NCBI GenBank assembly: GCA_963556495.2
Contig: OY747705.1
Coordinates: 10,210,501 to 10,274,500, forward strand
DNA length: 64,000 bases
Direction of reading: 5' to 3'
DNA from: Valencia hispanica
Taxonomy: Eukaryota > Chordata > Actinopteri > Cyprinodontiformes > Valenciidae
Shown here: in pieces, positions 46,519-57,933 of the stretch
Numbering within the stretch: the stretch's first letter is position 1
Layout of the letters: each line of letters opens with the position of its first letter
Program-made: the position numbers and the translations under genes
The notes under the pieces: model-generated
Databases searched by the model: none
Seen by the model: the letters and a program-made list of their open reading frames with translations, nothing else
Told to the model about the DNA's origin: nothing

Positions 46519-49074
46519 GCACTCATACACTCACACGCACATGCACACAGGTAGCATGCTTAAATTTCTCTTTAATGCATATCAAATACAACTCTGCACA
46601 AATGGCCAAACGAGAAATCTCTCTTACATAAAGTTAATCGTAAATGGGCCAATGCATATTTTAATGCAATGATTTACATTAATTAAACTGGATGATTTGC
46701 TAACATTCACAGCACTACAGATCTGTAGGTCGCTTGATGTCATCACAGTCCCAGTGCTGCACTTACATCCATACACCCTTAACGGCATGTACCGCTATAT
46801 TCGTGTCCATCCAATTAGAAAATTTGAGGACATGTGCAACATCAAACCTATTCCTAGCAGCAGTGGAAATTAGAAGGGTGAAGCGCGACAGTATAGATCT
46901 GAAATTAATCATTGCCTAAATCAAACTGGAAAGGCAATGTGGTGCCTGTTTAAGTGTGTGTAATTGAACACTAATGGCAACCTAAAGCTGCCGCACTGAA
47001 GACTTGCATTAAACCACTGTACATGGAATAGAGAAGGTCAAATTATATGTATGTAGTACCCCCCCCCCCTTCTCCAACTCATCACCATTCGTTTAATTTC
47101 ATTAAATTTTATCAGCTTGCACTATTAAAATTTAGCTTTCTTTGGAAGACAAGTATAGAAATAGCCATGGGAGGACTAGAGGGAGGGAGGTGCAGGATCT
47201 GAAAGTGATGATTGTGCTGCACCCTTATCAAGCAAACACTCGAGCGCACAACAAATCAAGAGTTTTATTAGGGGTTATAAACTCGAGCATCCAATTGGAG
47301 ATGAAGTGGATAAATTTATGAGAAATGTTAACGGGGGCATAATTTCTCTCCCATATGGCAGGATTTTTTTAACCGATATTTTACAATTTAAATATGCACT
47401 TCTTTTCGATCATTCACTACAGAATTTTCCAGACACATTTTTATAGTTACATATTGAGATGACATTTAAAAAATATATTTTTATAAGAAGAATGTTCATT
47501 TGTAGAGGAGAGCAGTAATAAAATCAAACCTACCAAATACAAAGTAAGAAAAAAAAACAATTCTAGAAGCTTTTCTTTCTTATTTTCTTTCATTATTAAT
47601 ATTTTTTTATTTGGATTAATGTTTGTTGTGCAGCAGGACAAACACAAGAAATAATAGAAACAAAGTGGATGCATGTTTCAAATTCATACGACAGTTTCTA
47701 ATTTAATAGATAAAGTTAGAATATGTGCAAAATAAGTTAGGAAAAAAAGGGGGGCAGAATAATTTGGCATGGTCTGAAACAATATTGTTAGCTGTGAGTG
47801 AGGTGGGGGGGGGGGTCACGGATAAACAAACAAACCTTGACAAGGGCAGCGGTGGAGAATCATCCGGGGGAGCGACGCAGTCTGCGGTCGGGTGCAGACA
47901 GTTTGAGAGGGGGGCTTGCCAAGTACCGACCCTGAACTGCGGCAGTCTGTTGCTGCCTGGCTGCACTAAGCGGTGGCTGCCAGCACGCGCTGATTTATCA
48001 GGGGGGCAACGCCAGCCGCCACCTCGCTCTCCCTCGTGCCCTCCCTTTATAAAGAACCTCCCTGACGGCTCTGATAGTGCAATCAGGGCTACGGCAGAGC
48101 CAAGGCAATTTCTCCTTCACTCTTTGATAACCCTGTGCCTTATTGAAAGCCAATAGCAATGGCAGCGACAACAGCTCAATTGGAAAGAGTTGCCGCATTT
48201 TGAAGGGGGGGAAAAGGTTATGCCTTGACAAAATGAGGAGGGCACAGGGGAGGTCTGTCTCACTTTATGTAAAAGCCACATTGTCCTCCAACAGGTGGCG
48301 GGATTCCGTAGTGACTGCTGTCCCTCAGCTAGCTTGCCATGGTTTTTTTTTGTTTTTTGTTTTTTTATCTAACGCTGGAATTCTGACAAAATGCTTGGAG
48401 TGCAACTTTGTCTTTTGTCCAGAATGAGCTTTGACAGAGAGGCTAAAGTCATGCAGGCAGCTTTTTTGGATCACAATGAGAGCTGAACAGGGCTCTCATG
48501 TTAACGCTAATCTTAGCATGGTAATGTTTCTTTACAAAAACAAGGGAAAATTTGACATCTGATCAAATGTGTGCTTACGGATCAGCTTAGTTCGACATTA
48601 GCATACTAACATTTTATAAGGACCAAATAAATAAATGAGCTTAACGGTTTTTGTTATCATAAAACTTCAATGTATTTCTACACAAACTTTGCTACACAAA
48701 TTTACATAAATAATGCTTTTAACACCAATGCTGAGGCCTAATAAGAACTTGAATCAGTCATTGACATTTTTTCCATAAAGCAACTCATCTTGGCACAATA
48801 CGACACTCGATGATAGACAACATTGATCTAAATGATATAGCATATAAATCTAGTTGGGATTCAACTGGGAAATATGACTTTGTAGTCTGTCCACTTATCT
48901 GTTGATATTTTTGTCTATTGACCAGCTTATTTTATTTTATTTTTTAACCACAGCTGTTTACTATGGTACACCATATGCTGATAATCGCTGACTGTTTTTT
49001 CAAGTTCTCCAAATTGCTTTTTTGGCACAACAACAACATTTGATGTTAAAGAAATAATAGATCACCAGTGTTAG
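46519..49074. other. Unique noncoding DNA, strongest conserved-element candidates (46640-47380, 47850-48230)
   Basis: No gene is recognised. 46640-47040 and 47130-47380 have high density of TAAT, ATGCAT and TTTAT words in balanced repeat-free sequence. 47850-48230 is GC-richer, with words such as gcctaccgac-like motifs, ctttgataaccctgtgcctt, attgaaagccaatagcaatg and cagctcaattggaaagagtt. Frames on both strands (143 codons plus at 47725, 77 and 87 minus) have no domain. C-runs lie at 47058 and G-runs at 47802. Confidence 0.35.
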
Positions 49075-49290
49075 AGCTGTGTTAAAAAAAAAACAAAAAA
49101 ACATTTCTCTGATTCTAAATCAATTCTTATAAAAATTCCTACAGATCGATTCGTACATCCAAAGATTAATTTAACCCTTTAATGTTGCTTGTCCATTTTA
49201 CAGCCAAAGTAGGGGGAAGAAAAAGTCCAGACGGGCATTTTGAGCTGTTAAAGGGTTAATACAGTTTCACACGGTGAACTTTAATCCCAC
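49075..49290 (+). mobile_element. hAT (Ac-like) 5' flank, copy 2, without SINE
   Basis: Matches 4767-5150 with the SINE removed: gattctaaatcaattcttat in place of the SINE-split target, then gtacatccaaagatt, aaccctttaatgttgcttgt, gttaaagggttaatacagtt and ggtgaactttaat. No BED-finger coding follows here. It shows the unoccupied form of the SINE target. Confidence 0.6.
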
Positions 49291-50139
49291 TGTCAGCCAT
49301 GTGCGCTAGGTGTGAAAAATGTAAACAACATGGCGTTGGACTTTAGCGTTACCATTAGCCTATAGCCGACTTTGAAAACCTCGGCGGTAGGTTGCAAATA
49401 TCATACATCATACAAATATCATACATTGAAACTATCAATCGAGTTTTGTTCTAATGGAAAAATAATAGATAGACACGGTATGATATGAAATGCTCACAGC
49501 ATAACAGTACACAATGATGAAAAATTAATTTGCCTAACATGATCCCAATCACATGTTAAATTAAATCAATAATCCCTACTGTTGCAAAATATAATGTTAG
49601 TTCTTTAACACAGTTATAATAATGTTTTCTATAATATTTAGTTTTATTTTAGTGTTGATATGTAGGATTTATTATTCCTTTTTTTAACCAGATGAAAAAA
49701 CTCATTTCAAATGTAATTTCCTAGAGGGAGCTGGTACAAGACAACAGCACAAGAACAATACAGAAAATTAAACATACATGATAAAATGAAAACACAATGA
49801 CAGACAAAAAAAACAATTACACAATATTTAACATGATAAGTTGGCATAATTCAGTGTGTAAAGATTATTATGCTTATTGTGGAGAATGTTGTACCATCTT
49901 GGAGTTTTAAAGCAACCTTACCTCTATAGGACTAATTGAGTCTCCTTCATTTTCAACACAGCGCCCTTCTTTGTTTGCAGTGAACAGAAATCTTTTTTTA
50001 TATACTGAATTTGTCTTGTAAGCCCGGGAAAGTTGCATCAGCCTGCTTTCAGCCAGCTGTTGGCCAGTGTGAAGCAAGAGGTGGGGAAGGGGCAGCTTTG
50101 CCCCCTTTTTTAATAGTGGGAATGACTACAGAAAAAATT
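49291..50139. other. Noncoding DNA with a possible retroposon piece at 49675-50000
   Basis: tttttttaaccagatgaaaa, ctcatttcaaatg and tagagggagctggtacaaga near 49678-49740 recall a fish repeat with the phrase 'aggaactcattgagat...cctggccaagacagca'. I am not sure of this. Nothing else is recognised. Confidence 0.3.
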
Positions 50140-51712
50140 CAACTCCATTCAGTTTATTTATAAAGCGCCAATTCACAACAGATGTCATCTCAAGGCACTT
50201 AACAAGAAGTCATTTCAATACATTAATACAAACATTCCAATCAGTTAAAAAGTTTCCTATTTAAGGAATCCCAGCAGATTGTGACAGTCATTGGCGTGAG
50301 GTTGGGCCCCGTTGATGCAGACTTTCCAACCACAGCAATTCTTCAGCAATCCCTCATACTGAGCAAGCATGTAGCGACGGTGGAGAGGAAAAACTCCCCT
50401 TTAACAGGAAGAAACCTCCAACAGAACCAGGCTCAGTAGGAGCGGCCATCTGCCACGACCGTCTGGGGGTTTGAGAAGACAGAGCAGAAACACAGAAGGA
50501 ACAGAAGATCTGATATAAGAGAACTTTCTATGTTACAGAAAGTAAAAAGTTGATAACAGGACACAGTGGATGTTCAGTTACTGGGAGGATCATCCCAGTC
50601 GATGCCCCCCGTCCAACAGGGCATTGCAGCCAAGCAGGATACCAGACCAGGTATATTTTCTATGGAGAGAAAAACACTGATTGAAAACAAAGTTAACAGT
50701 CGAAATAACAGAATGTACTGTAATACAACTGGAGAGTTGTAGGAGAAAAGGAAGTAGCAGAGTGAAGAAAATTGGTAAGTCTGTCCTCCAGCAGTCTAAG
50801 CCTATAGCAGCATAACTACAGAGATAGCTCAGGATGACCTAAGACACTCTAACTATAAGCTTTATCAAAAAAGAAAGTTTTAAGCCTGGCCTTAAAAGTA
50901 AACAGAGTGTCTGCCTCACAGACTAAAGCTGGGAGCTGGTTCCACAGGAGAGGAGCCTGATAACTAAAAGATCTGCCTCCCATTCTACTTTTAGAAATCC
51001 TAGGAACTACTAGTAAACCTGTAGTCTGAGAGCAAAGTGCTCTGTTGGGAACATATGGAACAATTAGATCTCTGATGTATGATGGAGCTTGATTATTAAG
51101 GGAATAGTTGGCTCAACAGAGCTATGACTCTGTGTAAGTTTGGCAACTGTACTAAAAAGAAACCTAGGATTGTTTTTATTCGCCTCTATTAATGATGAAA
51201 AATATGCTGTTCTAGCTTGTCGAAGGGTCTTTTTATACAGCAGTAGACTGTTATTCCAGGTTAAATAGGAATCCTCTAGGTGTGTAGAGCACCATTTTCT
51301 CTCCAACTTCCTAGTATTCTGCTTTAAAGTACACAACTCTGCGTTAAACCAAGGAGTCAGCCTCCTATGGCTAGCCACTTTCTTTTTTAAGGGGGCTACA
51401 CTATCTAATGCCAAACCCAACGAGGACGTAACGCTGTGAACCAGACCATCAGTTTCTGAAGGGTTATAGATAGAATTGCTGCCATCCACTGTGTTACCCT
51501 GAGAAACTAAGGAAAGTAAGAATGGAACAGATTCTTCAAAAATTGTTACAGCATTGTCTGATTAAGCTCTACTATAATGAATTTTTCTTTCAGATTTAAG
51601 ATGGTCAGTTAAAGTAAATTCAAAAGTTCTTAAGAAGTGGTCAGACAGGACCGGGTTATGTGGGTGGACTGTTATTTCCTCACACTCAATACCGTATGTC
51701 AGTACAAGAAAA
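50140..51712 (-). mobile_element. L2-group LINE family A, reverse transcriptase deleted
   Basis: On the minus strand the order is: endonuclease C-terminus (51712-51500; plus-strand antisense of VLTYGIE...HPHNPVLSDHFL...EFTLTDHLKSERKIHYS, decayed); linker (51489-51110, frame with APLKKKVASHRRLTPWFNAE, ARTAYFSSLIEANKNNPRFL and FSTVAKLT); then directly the ORF2 C-terminus (51108-50880: IVPYVPNRALCSQTTGLLVV, APLLWNQLPALVCEADTLFT); and the 3' untranslated region to tttataaataaactgaatgg at 50150. The reverse transcriptase proper, about 1.5 kb, is missing between linker and C-terminus. Confidence 0.85.
51064..51489 (-). pseudogene. L2-group ORF2 linker fragment
   Basis: This 141-residue frame contains DGLVHSVTSSLGLALDSVAP, LKKK, RRLTPWFNAELCTLKQNTRK, LERKW, and YFSSLIEANKNNPRFLFSTV. 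This segment connects the apurinic endonuclease to the reverse transcriptase in L2-type ORF2 proteins and has no enzymatic motif of its own. It runs over the deletion joint at about 51108 and ends out of frame in C-terminal sequence (KLHHTSEI). Confidence 0.8.
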
Positions 51713-52387
51713 CTTTATTATAACTGCATCAGGACAGAAATGCTGTGAGCCATACTGAAGAGTGACCTCTGTCATTGTGTTTAATATTTTTTGTTGTTTC
51801 AGTTCTTCCCACATTGTACAGTTTCAATGGTTAAATAACGTGGCAGCAATGGTGATTCATAACCCTGCAATAAATTATTTTTGACCTTGATCTGAGTAGA
51901 ATTTCAATAAAAGAAACATAAAGGCAGGATTCCCAGAATGCCATAGGAGAATATATAGAAATATATTCATTTTAAATGCTTAACACTTTAAACCGCAACA
52001 TATAATAATGTGCTACAAAATATTTTGCACTCCAGTGAGTTAACACTTTGCATTCATGTTGCAAATAAATAAGTGAGTTGGTATCTAAAACATTCGTAGA
52101 GCACCTTTCAAGACATATTCCAAAAAAGAGAAAAGAAAAACTCAAATCTTTGAAAATCAGTACATCCATATAGTTAGGCAATAGCAATTTTTTAAAAGAT
52201 AGGTTTTTAGTTGCATCCACGGCCCTCAAACTCAAGGGAGGGAGTCCGGAGTCCTGGAGCTAATGGTAAAAAGGCTTTTTCACCTGTTTTTAATGGTACA
52301 ACCAGCAGAACTTTGGTGTTTTGCATGCTTAAGGGGTAAAGTAAAAATAGTAGTAAAACACAGTCAAAGGATATAAAGTAAAAACAG
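51713..52387. other. Noncoding DNA
   Basis: No recognised feature; 52060-52130 and 52210-52320 have words reminiscent of LINE 3' ends, but not clear ones. Confidence 0.3.
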
Positions 52388-53867
52388 TGTTGTGCCGCAG
52401 ATAGGAAGGATTTGGCTATGAATAATTATGAATAATTGCTTAGGGCAATTATTAATAAGATTAATAATTGTATGTAAAAATTACCAAGTTTAGGGGCACC
52501 ATCCTGGTGGATTCCAGGAACATATAGCCAAATTGTTCAGTCTCAGTTTATGTTTATGATTACCAGCCTAATAAGGCTGAGATACTTAAACAAATGAAGG
52601 AATAAGTTCTTACGCTGTGGACATTAATTGTACGCATCACTCCAAGTAATCCCAGACAACTTCTCTTTAAGTTAAGGGGACTTTATTGATAAAATAGAAA
52701 ATCCCATCTATTCTAAAACATGCCAAATTTACTACAGATCTTAGACAACAATAATAGGTGAACATTAAACACAATTAACATGAAATGAAATCAGTGAGGA
52801 CAGCTGAGGGGGTCAGAAAAGGAGGGGGGGGCTCACTCCAGGGAGCCCAAGTCACAGATAGCCTGTGGGACAAAAGTCATAAATTTCAACTCTGTGCCAA
52901 GATGGAGAACAGCACATGGAGTCTAAGAAAGAATCATAAAACTAGCTTTGGCTAAAGGAGCACATGGGGGAAGCGTCCATGTGGTAGGCCTCTGCTTTAG
53001 CAACAGACTAAAGACAATGGAGTTAAACTTTTCAGTTGAGACCAGCTAACGCAGGCCGGACCGAGCCGACGGTGATCAGGGAGCGAGAGAGAGAGAGAGA
53101 GGAAAGGAAGAAAAAATAAAGAAAGGCGTGATCTGCTCAAGATAAACAAACAGTTTCAAAAACACAGCAATTTCAGCTCTAAATTATGGGTGCGGCGATG
53201 CAAAAATGAGCAAACAGGTACAGCACTTAAAAACACTGAACGAGATCTAACTCGTTAAAACTCTATTTTCTCTATTTATCTCCGCCCAGACACAATATTA
53301 GTATAAATGAACCGGTTCAGTCCTACTTTGCTTTGAAGGAGGTCCAGTCCACTAGGAGGAGAGCAAATTGTGTCCGTAGTTGAGCAAGAAAAGGAAGAGT
53401 TATAAAAAAAATCTGTACAGGATTTAAGGACTGTGTGGCCCAAATGCAGGCTGGAAGCCCTGTAGGTCGACGTTAAACGAACTGTCTTGGAACAGTTCTG
53501 ATATAACCCAGCTGGATACACCAACAGCAAAAAGAGCACTTCAATGCTTTGAAATGAGTTCTTCCCCGGTCCAGCGGGTCAGAACAGAAGAGAATCTTCA
53601 CTGGCGAGATGTCCTCTGTTCAGCAATAGTTCATCCAAGAACTTCTAGCTGGAGAACAATTCAAAATGGGCGCGTCTACTCTTATAGCCCCTTTTGGCTG
53701 TGATGTCATCACTGATGTCACCGTGGGTGGTCACGGACGAATAGGAGTGTATTGGGGGTCACTGCTAGGATTGCTGGGAAATGTGGTCTGCTCAGTCCAT
53801 CTTTGAAATAGCTCCCAGACATCCAAAAGTCTGTTCAGTTCATCTTATGAGAAATGCAATCACAACA
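52388..53867 (-). mobile_element. LTR of an LTR retrotransposon or endogenous retrovirus
   Basis: On the minus strand it starts TGTTGTGATTGC (53867) and ends GCGGCACAACA (52388): 7-bp inverted termini TGTTGTG...CACAACA, the TG...CA rule of LTRs. A TATA-like ggctataagag lies at 53675-53686 (minus), and a polyadenylation word AATAAA at about 52686-52691 (minus), with a G-rich segment further down. Immediately upstream (plus 53868-53876) is a polypurine run. At 1480 bp it is a long LTR and may contain an undetected insertion. Class (ERV or Gypsy) cannot be settled from the LTR alone. No partner LTR is in the window. Confidence 0.65.
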
Positions 53868-53877
53868 TCCCCCCTTA
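53868..53877 (-). other. Polypurine tract next to the LTR
   Basis: Minus strand reads CTAAGGGGGGA, directly before the TG that starts the LTR. This is the position and composition of the plus-strand primer of reverse transcription, which identifies the LTR as the 3' one. Confidence 0.65.
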
Positions 53878-54030
53878 GTTCTGAAGCATTGAACCAATGT
53901 TCAGTCTTCGGAACTAGAAGTTGATTCATTTTCCATGTGAACCAGGAAACGTTGCTGTCCTTCTGCGGCAGGGAAGGTTTAACAGTTCTGTCCATTCGAA
54001 GAACGACGAAGAAAAACAGAAAAAATATTT
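53878..54030 (-). pseudogene. 3' end of an LTR-element internal region, truncated
   Basis: About 150 bp between the polypurine tract and an L2 3' region. A short open frame runs into the polypurine tract, as the last gene of retroviral and some Gypsy elements does, but it is too short to name the protein. The upstream end is an abrupt junction with L2 sequence, so the remainder was lost by deletion or recombination. Confidence 0.4.
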
Positions 54031-54988
54031 TGATCCCAGCAACAGCAAAAAAGCAAGAAGCATACACAAACATATGATACATAAAAACATTACTCAAAGG
54101 CAGCTCTAAACAGATGAGTTTTTAGTTGTGATTTAAAAGAACTCAGTGTTTCAGCAGCTTTGCAGTTGTCTGGAAGTTTGTTCCAGATTAGAGGAGCATA
54201 GCAACTGAAAGCTGCTTCTCCATGTTTGGTTCAAATTCTAGGGATGTTCTTTAGACTGGAATTAGAGGACCTGAGTGATCTGGGGGGTTGGTATAGTAAC
54301 AGCAGATGTTCAACAGACCTTTGGTGCTAAGCAATTCAATGATTTTTAAACTAATAGAAGTATTTTGAAGTCTATTCTCTGAGCTACAGGGAGCCAGTGT
54401 AAGGACTTTAGAACTGGGGTGATGTGCTCTACGTTCCTGGTTCTAGTGAGAATACGAGCAGCAGCGTTCTGGATCAGCTGCAGCTGTCTGATTGACCTTT
54501 TAGGCAGACCTGTGCAGTAATCAATATAACTAAAGATAAATGAATGAATGAGTTTTTCGAGGTCCTGTTGCAACATCAGTCCTTAAATCCTAGAAATGTT
54601 TTTCAGGTGATAGAAGGCTGACCTTGTTATTGCCTTTATGTGACCCTAGAGGTTCAGGTCTGAGTCCATTACTACACCTAAATTTCGGGCCTGATCAGTA
54701 GTTTCTAGCTGTATTAACTGAAGCTGTGTGCTGACTCATGATTGTTCCTCTTTAGGTCCAAAAGCAATTACTTCTGTTTTGTGTCTGTTCAGCTGGAGAA
54801 AGTTATGGCACATCCATCCATTGATTTGCTCGATGCATTTAACTAGGGTTTGGATGGGTTCGAAGTCACCTGTTGACATTGTAATGTGGAGCTGAGTGTC
54901 ATCTGCATAGTTATGGTAGCTACTCTTATTGGTTGTTATAATCTGGGCTAGTGAAAGCATGTAGATATTAAATAATTCAGTGAGGACT
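54031..54988 (-). mobile_element. L2-group LINE (same family as 59086-59657), reverse transcriptase to 3' region
   Basis: Minus strand, 5' to 3': IYMLSLAQ and [20 protein letters not shown] with [20 protein letters not shown] (reverse transcriptase active-site YADD and following block, 54975-54740); a gap with frameshifts; FIFSYIDYCTGLPKRSIRQL and QLIQNAAARILTRT...HWLPVAQRI (54570-54350); then C-terminal and 3' region with gttagagctgc-like words matching 59405-59470. It is 5'-truncated within the reverse transcriptase and 3'-truncated by the LTR-element junction near 54031. Confidence 0.85.
54736..54960 (-). pseudogene. L2 reverse transcriptase active-site fragment
   Basis: Contains YADDTQLH, where the two aspartates are the metal-binding residues of reverse transcriptase, followed by [20 protein letters not shown]. 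The catalytic residues are intact, but the first catalytic aspartate block (LLDLSAAFD) is not present in the copy and the frame is only 75 codons. Confidence 0.85.
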
Positions 54989-55429
54989 ATGGCATTTACC
55001 CAGGAGATGGCGCATATGACACTCTTTTGACCACCTTTGACCTGTAGTTAGAAAAATGTGTGCAGAACACACATTTTTTTGGTTTATTGCTGTCAAATTT
55101 GGTGTGGATGAAGGTAATACTTCAGACTTTAGACCCACAGTGTGTTTTAGGTCCCAAGCTATTTTTAAAGCTATTTTTACAGCATGCATTTTTTTAAATA
55201 AATCGGACCAAAATATTTTTTTTTTTCAGTGTATTAAAATTCATATTGCTTGGTAACAATAGCACTCAGAGATATTAACACAGTTTTGGGATAAGTTTTA
55301 GAGTGTTTGCTTTCCAAAGAGATCCCAGCAATGTCTCTACTCAAGATGGTTCAAGAACAGCTTTAAGTTAATTTTGGGTATGCGTTTTTAAAAAATGTAG
55401 GGCGGAAATTGCAGGAATGTTAAGGGGTT
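54989..55429. other. Noncoding DNA
   Basis: No recognised feature; gtgtgcagaacacacatttt near 55058 is a small palindrome. Confidence 0.35.
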
Positions 55430-56045
55430 AAAGGGGGGGTATTATGCAAAATTGACTTTCTGAAGCTTAATATCTTGAGAACCTGTCTTTCCCTCATTAA
55501 AAACATACCTGAAGTGTTGCTCTGACCCATTCAGTCATGTTAGAGTAATCTTTGAGTCTCTGCTGGTAGTTCTTGGGGTTGCTGAAACGCCTGCTCGCAC
55601 CTATCCCCGCCTTTTCCACCCATCTCCTCCTCCGACCTTACGTACTCAGCTGAGAGCCTCGCCCCTGCAGAGATCCCCTACCCCTCCCCTGATGCTTTTT
55701 CCTCAGGCAGGTTAGCATACATTTACATTTACCTTTACTCTTTACCTATCAGGTGAAATGAAAAGAAAAATATCTGCCTACTTCAGTAAGAATAGGAATG
55801 AGAGTGAAAATGATCAAAAGAGGGACAGTGAGGTCAGGCAGGACAAGAGATCCACAGGTACAGCACACTGACAGCCTGCTTATCTGTATATCTGGTCTCA
55901 GCCCTCTGCAGTCAGATACTTGTCTGTTATATTGATGATGTAGGCTTCCGTTGACAGTTTAAACATTTATGTTCCAGACAATGTCCCACTAGAATCCACA
56001 CAGGGGTCTTCACAAGGTAGGGTGCCCACCACCAGCATTTAGGCT
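55430..56045 (+). mobile_element. DNA transposon 5' part with possible transposase exon
   Basis: Begins taaagggggggtattatgca and aaattgactttctgaagc, a recalled fish DNA-transposon terminus. 55757-55855 reads MKRKISAYFSKNRNESENDQ and KRDSEVRQDKRSTG, which has the basic, aromatic 'KRKISxYFS' start seen in hAT/ZMYM-like transposases and stops at a possible GT splice donor (ccacaggtac). A second possible exon lies at 55976-56015 between ttccag and gtaggg. The element is cut off by the LINE at 56046. Exon claims are inference. Confidence 0.35.
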
Positions 56046-56047
56046 TC

Positions 56048-56998
56048 TTATTGTAGGCTATTGCCATTTGACATTACAAATAACAAAGGTAGGCATGGCA
56101 TAATGTAAACCTTACATGACCGAATGGACCGGAGCCTCCTGCCTGAGGGGAGCAGGTCAAACAGTCTGTGTCCAGGGTGAGAAGGGTCGGCTGTGATCCG
56201 ACCTGCACGCCCAAGTGTCCTGGAGGTGTACAGGCCCTGCAGAGATGGGAGTCTGCAGCAAATCACCTTCTCAGCAGAGCGCAACACACGCTGCATTCTC
56301 TGTTTGTCCCTGATGGTAGCTCCAGCATACCACACGGTGATGGAGGAGGTGAGGATGGACTCAATGATTGCAGTGTAGAACTGCATCATCATCCGTGTTG
56401 GCAGGTTGAATTCCTTCAGCTGCCTCAGGAAGTACATCCTCTGCTGGGCCTTCTTTATGACAGAGGTGATGGTGGGCTCCCACTTGAGATCCTGGGTGAT
56501 GGTGGTACCCAGGAAGCGGAATGAGTCCACGGTGGTGATGGGGGTGTCAGTCAGGACGATGGGGGGGAGTGGGGCTGTGTGCTTCCTAAAGTCCTTAATA
56601 ATCTCCACTGTCTTCTGGGCGTTCAGCACCAGGTTGTTGCGGCTGCACCAGGACACCAGACGTTCAGCCTCCATCCTGTAGGCAGACTCATCCCCGTCCG
56701 AGATGATTCCAATAACGGTGGTGTCGTCTGCAAACTTAATTAGTTTGACAGACTGGTGGTTGGAGGTGCAGCAGTTGATGTACACGGAGAAGAGCATAGG
56801 AGAAAGAACACAGCCCTGAGGGGAGCCGGTGCTGATGGTCCAAGAGTCTGAGACATTCTTCCCCAGCCTCACATGCTGCTTCCTGTCTGTCAGGAAGTCA
56901 GTGATCCACCTGCAGATGGGACCAGGCACGTTCATCTGGGATAACTTGCCTCGGAGATGGTCTGGGAGGATGGTGTTGAAGGCAGAGCTGAAGTCCAC
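56048..56998 (-). pseudogene. LINE ORF2, C-terminal part (palm and thumb of reverse transcriptase)
   Basis: 316 residues. DFSSAFNTILPDHL (start; first catalytic aspartate), SPQGCVLSPMLFSVYI (template grip), KFADDTTVIGIISDGDESAY (active site, FADD in place of YADD) and NLVLNAQKTVEIIKDFRKH are in order. FRFLGTTITQDLKWEPTITS and QRMYFLRQLKEFNLPTRMMM follow. SSITVWYAGATIRDKQRMQR and LGRAGRITADPSHPGHRLFD...LPSGRRLRSIR make the C-terminal part. All catalytic residues are intact. Only the frameshift near 57020 and the lost endonuclease disable it, so the copy is young. The aligned start M is part of the frame, not a natural start. Confidence 0.9.
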
Positions 56999-57933
56999 AA
57001 ACAGGATCCTGGCGTAGTTCCCGGGAAGTCCAGATGCTGCAGGATGAAGTGAAGAGCTATGTTGATGGCATCATCTACAGACCTGTTGGCTCTGTAGGCA
57101 AACTGCAGAGGGTCCAGGATGGGGGCCGTGAGGGTCTTGAGATAGGACATAACCAGGCGCTCAAATGACTTCATGACCACAGTTGTCAGAGCCACAGGTC
57201 TGTAGTCATTAAGTCCAGTGATGCTTGGCTCCTTGGGGACAGGGACTATGGTGGAGGTCTTGAAGCAGGCAGGCACATGACATGCCTGCAGTGAGGAGTT
57301 GAAAATGCCAGAGAACACTGGGGCCAGCTCATTTGCACAGTGTCTGAGAGCGGCAGGAGACACACCCACTGGGCCGGGAGCTTTTCTAGCATTTAGGCCC
57401 TTAAACTGTTTCCTCACATCTGCTTCATGAATATGAAGGGTTTTAGTTGGAGTTGATGTGAGTTCGTCATAGGTGAGGGGTGAGGAGGGGGTTGCTGTGG
57501 GTGAAGTCTTTGATGGTGTTAATTGCTCTGTGGTGGGGGTGGGGGGATGAGTGTCCAAAGTGTCTCTATTGTTGGGACTGGTGGAGGTGTGAGGGCTGCT
57601 TGGTGGGTGGTCAAAACGACAATAAAAGTCGTTGAGGGTGTTGGCCAACAGCAAGTCATCAGTGGAGTGGGGAGTTTTAGGCTTGTAGTTGGTAATGATC
57701 CTAAACCTTTTCCACACAGAGGCCAAGTCATTCTCTGAGATCTGCTGCTGAATATTCTCAGAGTGCAGGTGTTTAGCAGTGTTCACTTCTTTACTGAACC
57801 TGTACTTGGCCTCTCTGTAGCAGTCCCTGTCTCCGCTTCTGAATGCCTTTCTCTTTTCTAGCCACAGCTGTTTGAGTTTAGGAGTAAACCAGGGGTTGTC
57901 ATTATTATCACTCACCCTGGTGCATGATGGCAC
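56932..57933 (-). pseudogene. LINE ORF2, N-terminal part (linker and fingers of reverse transcriptase)
   Basis: 333 residues. Residues 1-70 (NPWFTPKLKQLWLEKRKAFR, EAKYRFSKEVNTAK) form the linker that follows the endonuclease. A Thr/Pro-rich stretch (about 110-170) is a spacer. KTLHIHEADVRKQFKGLNAR and KAPGPVGVSPAALR (about 180-215) open the reverse transcriptase. PVPKEPSITGLNDYRPVALT and VVMKSFERLV (about 245-275) and DPLQFAYRANRSVDDAINIA (about 290-310) are its conserved blocks. The frame then leaves the element's reading frame at HLDFPGTT (about residue 315). Confidence 0.85.

Noticed and set aside
47725..48156. 143-codon plus frame and overlapping minus frames
   Set aside because: Open on several frames because of GC-richer composition; codons show no family motif.
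53840..54097. Reading the 85-codon minus frame as a retroviral envelope tail with a membrane segment
   Set aside because: The hydrophobic part lies in L2 3' untranslated sequence, matching 59430-59480; only the last part belongs to the LTR element.
56168..57017. Plus-strand frames opposite the LINE reverse transcriptase
   Set aside because: Antisense shadows of a well-supported minus-strand coding region.
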